A DNA stretch of 64,000 nt from Bacteroides sp. (lineage in GTDB: Bacteria; Bacteroidota; Bacteroidia; Bacteroidales; Bacteroidaceae). The translations under genes were made by a program, and so were the position numbers. Location of the stretch: NCBI GenBank assembly GCA_022648295.1, contig JALCME010000002.1, positions 124,001 to 188,000 on the forward strand. The letters run 5' to 3'. Shown piece after piece: positions 15,262 through 24,292 of this stretch; the first letter of the stretch is position 1; every line of letters starts with the position of its first letter. The notes under the pieces are model-generated. The model ran no database searches. It saw only the letters and a program-made list of their open reading frames with translations, and had not been told where the DNA came from.

Positions 15262-18042
15262 TTGAAGATAGAGCAATTAGGCAATAATGAGGCCTGGCAG
15301 ATTACTACCGAAGATGGCACACAACATTATTTTAGTTCTCTTCCCAAGGTGTGGCAGGAAGGTGACGGTTCTGCGAGGCCCGTTTCCCGTACTTTTCTGT
15401 TGAGTGACTCCAAATATCCTAACGGGCAGAATGTCCATTATGAATACGAAAGAAAAGACAACGTGATCTTCAGTAGAACGGAAGATGGAGAACACATTGT
15501 TAAGCAATGCGTGGGCTTGGTGGCTGATATGGCATGCGACATTCCACCTAAGATAACCACCTGGAAAACCCGGTCGGACGAAATCCTGCTAAAATCCATT
15601 ACCACCGACAACTATATTGCGGAGTTCAAAATGAGCGCCCGCAGCGATTTATCAGGTAGTCTGAAACTGGATACGATTGTAATAAGGTCTCTTTCAGCCT
15701 CCCAATGGAGCGGTTACAAACGTAAAATATGTTTCAATTACAGCTATTTCGAATCTGCAGTGGGGGGTAATACTTGGCTTCCTATGATGCAAGATACAAC
15801 CGACTTCTTCCAATCGAACCACTTGAACAAGCGCCTGAAGCTGGATGCCGTGTACGAGGTGGATGCATCGGGAAAAAGGACAAATCAGCTTTCGTTCGAT
15901 TATTACAACCCTACCGGCTTACCTCCCAAGAATTCCTTTGCAATGGATTATTGGGGATACTATAACGGGCAGACGAACAATAAATATCTGATACCATACT
16001 TTTCTTGCTTGTTGTGGGGGCAGAGCTCCTATGCAATACAGCATCAAGCGGGTTGTGGGGGGAACCGTGCCTGCAATCCCGAATGCCTGTGCAACGGTAT
16101 GCTGAGAAGTGTGCGCTATGCCACGGGTGGCATGACAATATATAGTTACGAGCCAAACGGGTATCAAAGCAGTCAGCGTGTGCCGACTTGTGACGAAATG
16201 GCACAACCGGATTTCACTAATGCTCCACTCGTATTGAGCCTGCGTAACCATAATGCTCCTTTAGAGAATACTTACGGTTATTTCAATGTGAATATCGGCG
16301 ATGAAGTAAAAATTAAATTAATACTATGCAACGGGCTGAATGCATGGAGTGATATGGCGGGAAGCGGATATGCGCTATTGTTCACTCCTACGGGAGGTAG
16401 TTTAAGGAAGTATAAGGCAGAAACTTTCGATGTAAGCAACGTCTCTGGGTTCCATAGTGACAGAATATTACAATTTACAGCGGAAGAAGCCGGGAGCTTT
16501 CAACTGATACTGACATTCCCTTCCGCTTTGGGAGATCAAAGCGAAATGAATTCGAAACATGGAGATCTCACGGGCGATGTTTATGTGATACCAGGTCTTC
16601 CGGTGGAGACGTACGATTATAGTCGCGGCGGAGGAGTACGCGTAAAGACTGTAAATTATTTCAATACCTCAAGTACTTCAGCCCCACCCGTATTGAGCTA
16701 CACTTATGAATATCCGTCTACCGGTGGTGTGCTGTTCACACCGCTTGCTTTTCATAAGATGTATGAAAATCTGGACTATTTTCAGGCAAGCTATACAGAT
16801 GGACATGAAAACGGTATCTTTGGAACCGGTGGCATTGAAATGACTCTATCAAGCGAAAACTTTCACTCGGCTCCTTATTCCACTGTGGGAACGTCTGTTT
16901 GTTATCCCGAGGTAACAGTACGCAAGACCCATTTCGGTGTTTCACAGGGATATACTGTCCATACCTTTTGGCTGGCTCATGAAATTTCAACGGAACATTC
17001 TTTCCAGGTACCCGATGTGGGTAACGGCAAACCTCTCTCCACTAAATACTATGCGGAGGACGGTACTTTGCTGAAATCGGAAAGCTATCACTATGACGTA
17101 GTGTTAAAGCACTTCTATTCGGGTGTAACCATTACCGACCATTTCAACAGAAGCCCCAGATTCTATGCAGTGGGGGGCTGTTATCTTACACGGATGATAG
17201 GGGGAGATATACGTGACGACTATTGGGGACGTTTCACCTCCCTGATTTATGGCATCAGGAGTCAAAGCTGTCTGCCTGAGTCGAAGATAGTTTATCAGGA
17301 CGGCGTAAGCACTACCACCACCTATGAGTATGATGACCATTGCCAGCTGAAGAAAGAAAACGTAACGGGCAGTGACGGTAAAGTTCATAGTACAAACTAC
17401 TCTTACCCATATGACTTCAACTTCGCTTCCTACACAGCGATGACCAACAAAAATTTTCTATCCTACCCGGTGGAAGTAAAACAACTGGTAGATGGTAAAC
17501 TGGCAGGAAGCAAGTTGACGCAATACGCCACCTTCAACGGCAAATATTTGCCTAAATCGATAGCTCGCGGCAAGTTTGCCGGATTGGTAAATGATGCGGT
17601 AACCTTCTCCTCTTCAGGGGCATCAAGTTCTTATTATCCCGCTACGGATATCACATATCTGAAATATGACGCTAACGGCAATCCTGTACATATCAATGTA
17701 AAAGGGGAAGATATCATTTATATTTGGGGATATAACTACCAATATCCGGTAGCAGAGATTCGCAAAAGCAGTTACGCTGCGGTACAATCGGCCTTAGGAG
17801 CTACGCCCGAAAGCTTCTCCTCCGCAGTGACGCCACCTGCTACGATAACAGCATTGCGCAGCAAGCTGCCCGATGCACAAGTCACTACTTACACTTATAC
17901 ACCATTGCAGGGAATGAAGACAATGACCGCACCAAACGGAAAAGAGACAAGCTTTGAATACGACGGTTTTGGTCGTCTGACGAAGACGTTGGATCATGAT
18001 GGGAAAACAGTGGAAGAATATGATTATCATTATAAGAACTAA
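15262..18042 (+). CDS. YD/RHS-repeat protein, main part of the frameshifted gene
   Basis: This 926-codon frame continues the gene begun at 14864. It lacks its own signal peptide and starts at a TTG only by default, since homologous coding continues upstream to about 15203. It is beta-rich, with YD-type motifs towards the end (YEYDDHCQLKKENVTGSDGK, YLKYDANGNPVHINV, FEYDGFGRLTKTLDHDGK), but has no RHS core signature or toxin tip. It probably forms the first half of a YD shell completed by the next gene, which starts only 6 bp after this stop. If the frameshift is real, the protein would not be exported. Confidence 0.8.
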   Translation: MKIEQLGNNEAWQITTEDGTQHYFSSLPKVWQEGDGSARPVSRTFLLSDSKYPNGQNVHYEYERKDNVIFSRTEDGEHIVKQCVGLVADMACDIPPKITTWKTRSDEILLKSITTDNYIAEFKMSARSDLSGSLKLDTIVIRSLSASQWSGYKRKICFNYSYFESAVGGNTWLPMMQDTTDFFQSNHLNKRLKLDAVYEVDASGKRTNQLSFDYYNPTGLPPKNSFAMDYWGYYNGQTNNKYLIPYFSCLLWGQSSYAIQHQAGCGGNRACNPECLCNGMLRSVRYATGGMTIYSYEPNGYQSSQRVPTCDEMAQPDFTNAPLVLSLRNHNAPLENTYGYFNVNIGDEVKIKLILCNGLNAWSDMAGSGYALLFTPTGGSLRKYKAETFDVSNVSGFHSDRILQFTAEEAGSFQLILTFPSALGDQSEMNSKHGDLTGDVYVIPGLPVETYDYSRGGGVRVKTVNYFNTSSTSAPPVLSYTYEYPSTGGVLFTPLAFHKMYENLDYFQASYTDGHENGIFGTGGIEMTLSSENFHSAPYSTVGTSVCYPEVTVRKTHFGVSQGYTVHTFWLAHEISTEHSFQVPDVGNGKPLSTKYYAEDGTLLKSESYHYDVVLKHFYSGVTITDHFNRSPRFYAVGGCYLTRMIGGDIRDDYWGRFTSLIYGIRSQSCLPESKIVYQDGVSTTTTYEYDDHCQLKKENVTGSDGKVHSTNYSYPYDFNFASYTAMTNKNFLSYPVEVKQLVDGKLAGSKLTQYATFNGKYLPKSIARGKFAGLVNDAVTFSSSGASSSYYPATDITYLKYDANGNPVHINVKGEDIIYIWGYNYQYPVAEIRKSSYAAVQSALGATPESFSSAVTPPATITALRSKLPDAQVTTYTYTPLQGMKTMTAPNGKETSFEYDGFGRLTKTLDHDGKTVEEYDYHYKN

Positions 18043-18048
18043 AACATT

Positions 18049-21000
18049 ATGAAACGATTTCTAACATTACTGATTTCAATAATAGCAACTTGCGCGGTTT
18101 GTGCGCAAGTTGGCACACAGAACTATATCCGCAGCCGCAAGATGCTCAACAATACGGGGAGTTCTTATGTGGATGGCATCAACTACTTTGACGGCTTGGG
18201 ACGGCTATTCCAGTCCGTAAGCAAAGCAGTGCAGAATAATGTAACGAAGGGACGTCTAGCGACCCTTCAGGAGTATGATTACTACGGTCGTGAAACGAAT
18301 GCCTGGCTTCCCACACCTGTTACAGCGGATTATGTGGAGGCAACCACTTTCAGAACAACGGCTATAGGGAGCGGTGGCTATAGTGACAGTCGTCCATATA
18401 ACCAACCGGTTTATGAAGCTTCGCCGCTAAACCGTCCCTTACAGCAATTTGGAGCGGGTGCACTGTGGTACAGCAGTAACCGTGCTGTGAAAACGGAGCA
18501 TCTGGTAAACACCGTCGATGGTGATCAAGCCTGCAAACTTTACACAGTGGACGGCACCTTTCTGAGTGGCGGTACTGCCTGCTATGCCGCCGATCTGCTC
18601 AATATTGTGAAGACTACGGATGAAGACAATAACGTGAGTTACACCTTCACGGACAAGTTGGGGCATACTGTACTGACCCGCCAAATGAAAAACAGCGAGA
18701 AACATGATACTTACTATGTCTATGACGATAAGGGAAATCTCTGCTTTGTACTTCAACCAATGTATCAAACGACAGCCGATCTTGGATTGTATGCCTTCCA
18801 GTATAAGTATGACGGTCATGGGAACTGCATTTGGAAGAAACTACCGGGAGCGGAATACACCGGATATGTATACGACAATGCAGATCGCCTGACTTTCTCA
18901 CAGAATGGCAAACAGCGTACATCCGGTAAGTGGACATTCTACCTCTACGACAGCCTGAACCGCCTCACCCAACAGGGAGAATGTACGGGACAGAATCCTT
19001 CAGCATCCGACGCAGTGGTTTATCTACAGAACTTTTATGACGATTACTCTTTCCGCTCACAAACCGGATTCAACAACGCCAACTTCACAGACGGAGGAAC
19101 AACAGGAAAAGGTTACCCCACAGGAAGCATAACTGCGGTTTTGGGAAGCAGCGATAAGATTTATTCCGCCAATTACTACGACATCAAAGGAAGAGTCATC
19201 AAAACCGTACATAACAATCTGTTGGGAGGGTACGAAACAACAAGCACTGCCTATACCTTTACAGATCAGCCCGCAACAGTTACGCACACCCATACGGCAA
19301 GCGGGAAGACTACACGCACTGAAGTCTACACGTATACCTACGATCATGCAGACCGTGTCATCAAAGTGGAACATACCCTGAACGGAACAAAAGTGACTTT
19401 AGCAACTAACACTTATGATAACCTCGGACGGTTATCCACAAAAGCGCTGCACGGATCCGCCACCAATCAACTGACTTATGCTTACAACATCCGTAACTGG
19501 GTAACAGGTATCAACAGTACCCGGTTTACGCAAAACCTCTATTACAATACAGGAAATGGAACAGCCTGCTACAACGGAAACATTAGCAGCATGACGTGGA
19601 AAGCGGGGAGCGAAAGCACAATACGGGGATATAAGTTCAGTTACGATGCCCTAAGCCGGTTAACAAATGCTGTATATGGAGAAGGCACAACAATAGACTC
19701 CAACACCAACCGTTTCAATGAGAATATAACAAGCTATGATAAGAACGGTAATATTCTAGCCCTGCAACGCTATGGACAAACCGGAGCTAGTACTTATGCA
19801 CCGATTGATAACCTGACCTTCACCTTGAACGGAAATCAGTTAAACCGCGTGGATGATGCCACAAGCGCATCTGCATACAACGGAGGATTGGAGTTTAAGA
19901 ACGGAGCCAGCACTGCGGCAGAATATACTTATGATGAGAATGGTAACTTGATAAAAGATTTAAATAAAAGTATTAGTAATATTCAGTATAATTATTTAAA
20001 TTTGCCAAGTAAAATTACGTTTACGGATGGTAGTATCATCACATACCTGTACGGTGCAGACGGCACAAAACTTCGCACTGTTCACAAGATAGGTTCTACC
20101 ACCACAACAACGGATCTTTGCAACGATGTGATCTATGAAAATGGAACGGCCAAGATGCTATTAACCGAGGAGGGTTATGTTTCTTTAAGCGACAGTAAAT
20201 ATCATTACTACCTGAAAGACCATCAGGGCAACAACCGGGTGGTAGTTGATCAGAGTGGGAATGTGGAGGAAACCAATCACTATTATCCTTTTGGCGGGAT
20301 ATTTGCAAGCACAGGAAACACTCAACCATACAAGTACAACGGCAAGGAATTCGATAGCAAGAAGGGTTTGAATTGGTATGATTACGGGGCAAGAATGTAT
20401 GATCCGGCACTAGGACGGTTTACTACGGTGGATCCCATGGCGGAAAAGTATTATGAAGTCAGTCCGTATGCATATTGTTTGAATAATCCCATTTATTTAA
20501 TAGATAAAAGAGGACAAGAGCCTGGCCCTGGTGATTTATTTAATACAAAAAGAGAAGCTGCTATTGATTGGGGTATGTATTATAATGGAGCTTCTATCAT
20601 ACGCAAAAAAGAAATGGGATCTTCTATTTATGAAGTCAAAGAAGGTAAGAATCTGAAAGGATATTCATATACTACTGCTAACGAGGGAGAGCATAGTGTA
20701 TCCCCTAGTATACCAGCCAACAAAGAGGAGATTGTCGGAGTAATACATTCACATGGAAACGCAGACACAAAGCACATAAACAATGCTTTTTCAAGAGCTG
20801 ACATAAAATACATTGATAAAATAAGAGTAAATGGTTACCTAGCTACTCCAAGAGGAAGCTTATTAGAGCGCAATCCATATAGTAAGAAAATTACAGTAAT
20901 AAGCAACAATCTTCCTAGCGACCCTAAAGATCCAGAAAGAAAAAATAATATTATACCTAAAGATATCCCTGCCGAGAAAGGACAACAAAAATTAGATGAA

Positions 21001-21066
21001 TTACATCAAAAGCCTAATTTAGGTATCCCTGCTTGGCAACAAAAAGAAATTCACTGGGCTTTTTAA
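18049..21066 (+). CDS. RHS repeat-associated core protein with DUF4329/JAMM-like C-terminal toxin domain
   Basis: This is a 1005-residue exported protein (signal MKRFLTLLISIIATCAVCAQ). A DUF6443-like start (INYFDGLGRLFQSV) is followed by many YD repeats. The RHS core is near 760-825 (YNGKEFDSKKGLNWYDYGARMYDP, RFTTVDPMAEKYYEVSPYAYC), and a variable tip follows (about 826-1005). The tip has H900-S-H902 and S915-x-x-D918 after a Glu, the JAMM metal site pattern, in a DUF4329-like context (YLATPRGSLLERNP). It should be a metallopeptidase-type toxin encapsulated by the shell. The DNA becomes visibly AT-rich at the tip, as in exchanged toxin cassettes. An NTF2-fold immunity gene follows. Confidence 0.88.
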   Translation: MKRFLTLLISIIATCAVCAQVGTQNYIRSRKMLNNTGSSYVDGINYFDGLGRLFQSVSKAVQNNVTKGRLATLQEYDYYGRETNAWLPTPVTADYVEATTFRTTAIGSGGYSDSRPYNQPVYEASPLNRPLQQFGAGALWYSSNRAVKTEHLVNTVDGDQACKLYTVDGTFLSGGTACYAADLLNIVKTTDEDNNVSYTFTDKLGHTVLTRQMKNSEKHDTYYVYDDKGNLCFVLQPMYQTTADLGLYAFQYKYDGHGNCIWKKLPGAEYTGYVYDNADRLTFSQNGKQRTSGKWTFYLYDSLNRLTQQGECTGQNPSASDAVVYLQNFYDDYSFRSQTGFNNANFTDGGTTGKGYPTGSITAVLGSSDKIYSANYYDIKGRVIKTVHNNLLGGYETTSTAYTFTDQPATVTHTHTASGKTTRTEVYTYTYDHADRVIKVEHTLNGTKVTLATNTYDNLGRLSTKALHGSATNQLTYAYNIRNWVTGINSTRFTQNLYYNTGNGTACYNGNISSMTWKAGSESTIRGYKFSYDALSRLTNAVYGEGTTIDSNTNRFNENITSYDKNGNILALQRYGQTGASTYAPIDNLTFTLNGNQLNRVDDATSASAYNGGLEFKNGASTAAEYTYDENGNLIKDLNKSISNIQYNYLNLPSKITFTDGSIITYLYGADGTKLRTVHKIGSTTTTTDLCNDVIYENGTAKMLLTEEGYVSLSDSKYHYYLKDHQGNNRVVVDQSGNVEETNHYYPFGGIFASTGNTQPYKYNGKEFDSKKGLNWYDYGARMYDPALGRFTTVDPMAEKYYEVSPYAYCLNNPIYLIDKRGQEPGPGDLFNTKREAAIDWGMYYNGASIIRKKEMGSSIYEVKEGKNLKGYSYTTANEGEHSVSPSIPANKEEIVGVIHSHGNADTKHINNAFSRADIKYIDKIRVNGYLATPRGSLLERNPYSKKITVISNNLPSDPKDPERKNNIIPKDIPAEKGQQKLDELHQKPNLGIPAWQQKEIHWAF

Positions 21067-21077
21067 AATATAAGAAT

Positions 21078-21482
21078 ATGTACAAAATACTTTTTTTCGC
21101 ATTAATATTATTTGCTGCATCGTGTACAAATAGTACATCAACTAATAATAAGACAGAAACTCTTTCCATGCCTGAATATGTAATAGATGACAGTCTTTCC
21201 AATGCGTATTACATCAATATGAAAAGTTATAGTCCTAAAGAGGGATTCATACCTACAGCTGATATAGCAGTAGGTATTGCTCAATGTGTATTAACTAAAA
21301 TATACGGAAAAGAGATAATAGAGAAAGAAAAGCCTTTCTCCGTAAACTTGAAAAATGAGATATGGATCATAGAAGGGACTGCTCCAAAAACGAATAATGG
21401 CACTCTCATTCTGGGTGGTCAATCTTATATGGAGATTAGGAAGAGCAACGGAGAAATATTAAAATTGCTGCATACGAAATGA
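21078..21482 (+). CDS. NTF2-fold immunity lipoprotein (YbbC/YhhH-like), probable cognate
   Basis: The 134-residue protein begins MYKILFFALILFAASC, a lipoprotein signal with lipobox AASC. It continues with the pattern of Rhs-associated NTF2-fold immunity proteins: IAVGIAQCVLTKIYGKEII, EKPFSVNLKNEIWIIEG and a C-terminal GGQSYMEIRKSNGEILKLLH. It starts 11 bp after the RHS stop, so it is the likely cognate immunity protein. Membrane anchoring suggests that neutralisation happens outside the cytosol. I chose the ATG at 21078; an upstream in-frame start at 21033 would overlap the toxin and hide the signal peptide. Confidence 0.87.
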   Translation: MYKILFFALILFAASCTNSTSTNNKTETLSMPEYVIDDSLSNAYYINMKSYSPKEGFIPTADIAVGIAQCVLTKIYGKEIIEKEKPFSVNLKNEIWIIEGTAPKTNNGTLILGGQSYMEIRKSNGEILKLLHTK

Positions 21483-21545
21483 AGTCTTTTATATAAAGAA
21501 TATTCATCTAAAGTTGCTTGATATTATTTTGAACATCAGGTATTA

Positions 21546-21595
21546 CTATCCTAGCATAAGCATATAACAAACCAATGCTAGGATAGCTTTATATA
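21546..21595 (+). terminator. Terminator after the first immunity gene
   Basis: CTATCCTAGCAT (21546-21557) pairs perfectly with ATGCTAGGATAG (21575-21586), followed by CTTTATATA. A close relative of this hairpin follows the third immunity gene. The rest of 21483-21747 shows nothing else recognisable. Confidence 0.8.
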
Positions 21596-21747
21596 AGTGT
21601 CAAGCGATATTATAGTTAAAAGCAACAAGGCTATACATCCACAAACAAAAAAGACCAAAAGTCTAAATACTTGTTACAAAGCCTTGAACCAGTTACAAAC
21701 ACTGTATAGAAGGAACAACAATCATATGATCAATTAATAAAAGAGAA

Positions 21748-22098
21748 ATGAGAAACATTATATATTTTTTCCTAATAGCCATGCTCTGCACTAGTTGCAA
21801 TGTAAAAACACAAAGAGAAAAGCAGCTAAAAGAATCAGAAACGACAGCGAACTTTGTAATAGACACAGCTCTACAACGTAGTTATCCTGAAGTTCCTACA
21901 ATGAGTAAAATGCCAGAAAACTGGAAAGGAGAAGTTTCTACTGCTAAAATAGCATTTCAAATTGCATATCCCATGCTAAGTGAAATATACGGAAAAGATG
22001 AAATTGCATCTCAAAAACCATTCTCTATAAACTTAGTTAATAATAACATATGGATCATAGAAGGGAATTTGCGCCAGCAAAAAGATTCAAATCATTGA
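21748..22098 (+). pseudogene. Truncated NTF2-fold immunity lipoprotein
   Basis: The 116-codon frame has a lipoprotein signal (MRNIIYFFLIAMLCTSC) and the family body (IAFQIAYPMLSEIYGKDEI, KPFSINLVNNNIWIIEGNL). It then ends in RQQKDSNH and lacks the terminal GG-x-AYIEIRKSNGEILKI strand of its neighbours. In another frame the bases after 22083 still resemble the lost end (KIQIIEKT against EILKIIHSE). An internal deletion of about 60 bp with a frame change therefore best explains it. It is probably a decaying orphan immunity gene, though the truncated protein could still be made. Confidence 0.75.
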
Positions 22099-22180
22099 AA
22101 AAACATAGATCAAGTAATAAATAACTCTAATCCGTATCATGCTACAGGCATTATTAAAGATTTATTTAAATAATACCCCC

Positions 22181-22606
22181 ATGAAAAGTATATTGATATG
22201 GCCTTTAATATTTGCATTTTGTGTAAGTTGTAATACAAAAGCCGGAAGAACAAATTCTATAGACAAAACAGATAGTTTGAGTTATCCGGATTTCGTAGTA
22301 GACACAACTTTACAACGTCAATATCTCGAAGATTCTACAACGAGCAGCATGCCTAATGATTGGTCAGGAGAAGTTTCCAGCTCCGAGATTGCATTTAAAA
22401 TTGCAGAGCCTATATTAAATAGTTGTTTTGGGAAAGAGGCAATTGCATCTCAGAAGCCCTTCTCAATAAACCTAATAGATAATAAGATATGGGTATTAGA
22501 AGGTACTTTACACCAACCTCCAAATGGTATTATCATGGGAGGAACAGCTTACATAGAAATAAGAAAAAGCAACGGAGAAATATTGAAAATAATACATAGC
22601 GAATAA
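22181..22606 (+). CDS. NTF2-fold immunity lipoprotein (orphan paralogue)
   Basis: This 141-residue lipoprotein (lipobox CVSC after MKSILIWPLIFAF) is closely related to the truncated gene upstream: both share VDTTLQRQY-type and GKEAIASQKPFSINL segments. It has the complete C-terminus GGTAYIEIRKSNGEILKIIH. No toxin gene precedes it, so it looks like an orphan immunity gene kept to resist toxins of related strains. That role is inferred from how RHS loci usually evolve. I prefer the ATG at 22181 to an upstream in-frame start at 22139 because the signal peptide begins there. Confidence 0.83.
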   Translation: MKSILIWPLIFAFCVSCNTKAGRTNSIDKTDSLSYPDFVVDTTLQRQYLEDSTTSSMPNDWSGEVSSSEIAFKIAEPILNSCFGKEAIASQKPFSINLIDNKIWVLEGTLHQPPNGIIMGGTAYIEIRKSNGEILKIIHSE

Positions 22607-22655
22607 ATATTAAATTTAAGAAGTTTTAAATAGCTCTCCTTAAATATACTCTATT

Positions 22656-22705
22656 ACTATCCTAACATCAGGCAATACCTCCTGCATGTTAGGATAGTTT
22701 TTATC
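22656..22705 (+). terminator. Terminator after the immunity array
   Basis: ACTATCCTAACAT (22656-22668) pairs with ATGTTAGGATAGT (22686-22698), followed by TTTTAT. It closely resembles the hairpin at 21546-21586, suggesting it was duplicated together with the immunity gene. Confidence 0.85.
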
Positions 22706-22832
22706 ACCTAATACCCAAATAAAAATAGCTAAACAAACAATTTACTCCCCACCCAAAATAGCATTCATTATCAAAAAGATAAGTAACGAACAGGGTGTTG
22801 ATAACTTCTTCTAAAGATTTTCAATAAAACAT

Positions 22833-22860
22833 TGTGGGGAATTGTGGGGAAATGTGTATT
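22833..22860 (+). promoter_or_regulatory. MraZ-type operator of the dcw cluster
   Basis: Two exact tandem units, TGTGGGGAAT and TGTGGGGAAA, are followed by TGTGTATT. This gives TGGGG boxes at 22835 and 22845 separated by five bases, the layout of MraZ binding sites (TGGGN-N5-TGGGN) known from other bacteria. They end about 30 bp before the mraZ start, so autorepression of the cluster is likely. Confidence 0.75.
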
Positions 22861-22889
22861 TTTACCGTCGCTTGTTATAATAAGGTGGA

Positions 22890-23360
22890 ATGATACGCTT
22901 TTTAGGCAATATTGAGGCAAAAACCGATGCAAAGGGACGTGTATTTATCCCGGCATGCTTCCGGAAGCAACTGCAAGCAGCTTCCGAAGAGAAACTTGTA
23001 TTGCGTAAAGACGTTTTTCAGGATTGCCTGGTACTCTACCCCGAAAGCGTTTGGTTCAAAACGCAAAACCAACTCCGTCGCAGATTAAACAAATGGAACG
23101 CCAAACATCAGGAGATCTTCCGTCAGTTTGTTAGTGATGCAGAAATCATGATCCCGGACACTAGTGGACGTATTCTTCTGCCTAAACGCTATTTGCAATT
23201 GGCTGGAATACAGAGTGACGTTCGATTCATAGGCATAGATGACACGATAGAGATTTGGGCAAAGGAGCGGGCGGAACAACCATTCATGGACCCGAAAGAA
23301 TTTAGCGAAGCACTACAAGATATCTTAGGTGACGAGTGGGAGGACGACAAAGAAGAATAA
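22890..23360 (+). CDS. mraZ: Division/cell wall cluster transcriptional repressor MraZ
   Basis: The 156-residue protein has the two SpoVT/AbrB-like swapped-hairpin repeats of MraZ, each with its DxxGR signature: DAKGRVFIP near residue 13 and DTSGRILLP near 91. MraZ forms a ring-shaped oligomer that binds TGGGN repeats before its own gene and controls the division and cell-wall cluster. Matching repeats lie just upstream at 22833-22860. It is the first gene of the long plus-strand cluster. The C-terminal acidic tail (GDEWEDDKEE) is a lineage extension. Confidence 0.95.
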   Translation: MIRFLGNIEAKTDAKGRVFIPACFRKQLQAASEEKLVLRKDVFQDCLVLYPESVWFKTQNQLRRRLNKWNAKHQEIFRQFVSDAEIMIPDTSGRILLPKRYLQLAGIQSDVRFIGIDDTIEIWAKERAEQPFMDPKEFSEALQDILGDEWEDDKEE

Positions 23361-23371
23361 GATTACAGGAA

Positions 23372-24286
23372 ATGGAGAAAGAAGAATTGACATACCACAC
23401 CCCAGTGCTGTTGAAGCCAAGTGTAGACGGAATGAACATTCGCCCGGACGGGACCTATGTAGACGTGACTTTTGGCGGGGGAGGACATTCCCGTGAAATA
23501 TTATCCCGCTTAGGTGAGGGAGGGCTGTTGCTTGGATTTGATCAGGATGAAGACGCGGAAAAGAATATTGTCGATAACCCGCATTTCACCTTTGTACGGA
23601 GCAACTTCCGATATCTACATAATTTCCTGCGGTATCACCACATAGAAGCTGTAGACGCCATACTTGCCGACCTCGGCGTTTCATCCCATCATTTCGACGA
23701 CAGTGAACGTGGTTTCTCTTTCCGGTTCGACGGGAATCTGGATATGCGTATGAATAAGCGGGCCGGAATAACAGCCGCCGATATCGTAAACACATACGAT
23801 GAAGAGAAATTAGCCAATGTATTCTACCTGTACGGTGAACTGAAAAATAGCCGTAGACTAGCGTCGGTAATAGCAAAAAGACGCATTGGGAAAGAGATAG
23901 CTACAATTGAGGACTTCTTGGAAATCATCAAGCCTCTTTTCGAAAGAGAGCGGGAGAAGAAAGAGTTGGCCAAAGTATTTCAGGCACTCCGGATTGAAGT
24001 AAACCAAGAGATGGAAGCCCTGAAAGAGATGCTATATGCAGCAATGAAAGCGTTAAAACCGGGTGGACGGCTGGTTGTCATTACTTATCACTCCCTGGAA
24101 GACCGTATGGTAAAGAACATCATGAAAACGGGGAATATAGAGGGGACAGTTGAAAAGGACTTCTATGGCAACATTCTGACACCTTTTAAATTAGTGAACA
24201 ATAAAGTCATCGTACCGGATGAGGAGGAAATAAAACGAAATCCACGGTCACGAAGTGCCAAATTGCGGATTGCAGAGAAAAAATAA
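23372..24286 (+). CDS. rsmH: 16S rRNA (cytosine(1402)-N(4))-methyltransferase RsmH
   Basis: RsmH (MraW) uses S-adenosylmethionine to methylate N4 of C1402 in the 16S rRNA decoding centre. The SAM-binding loop DVTFGGGGHSREIL and ILADLGVSSHHFDDSERGFSF are diagnostic. Later blocks VFQALRIEVNQEMEALK and VVITYHSLEDRMVKN complete the family pattern. I start it at the ATG at 23372 (MEKEELTYHTP), 11 bp after mraZ, giving 304 residues. The longer in-frame GTG start at 23336 would overlap mraZ and add residues not typical of the family. Confidence 0.95.
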   Translation: MEKEELTYHTPVLLKPSVDGMNIRPDGTYVDVTFGGGGHSREILSRLGEGGLLLGFDQDEDAEKNIVDNPHFTFVRSNFRYLHNFLRYHHIEAVDAILADLGVSSHHFDDSERGFSFRFDGNLDMRMNKRAGITAADIVNTYDEEKLANVFYLYGELKNSRRLASVIAKRRIGKEIATIEDFLEIIKPLFEREREKKELAKVFQALRIEVNQEMEALKEMLYAAMKALKPGGRLVVITYHSLEDRMVKNIMKTGNIEGTVEKDFYGNILTPFKLVNNKVIVPDEEEIKRNPRSRSAKLRIAEKK

Positions 24287-24292
24287 ACCGTT

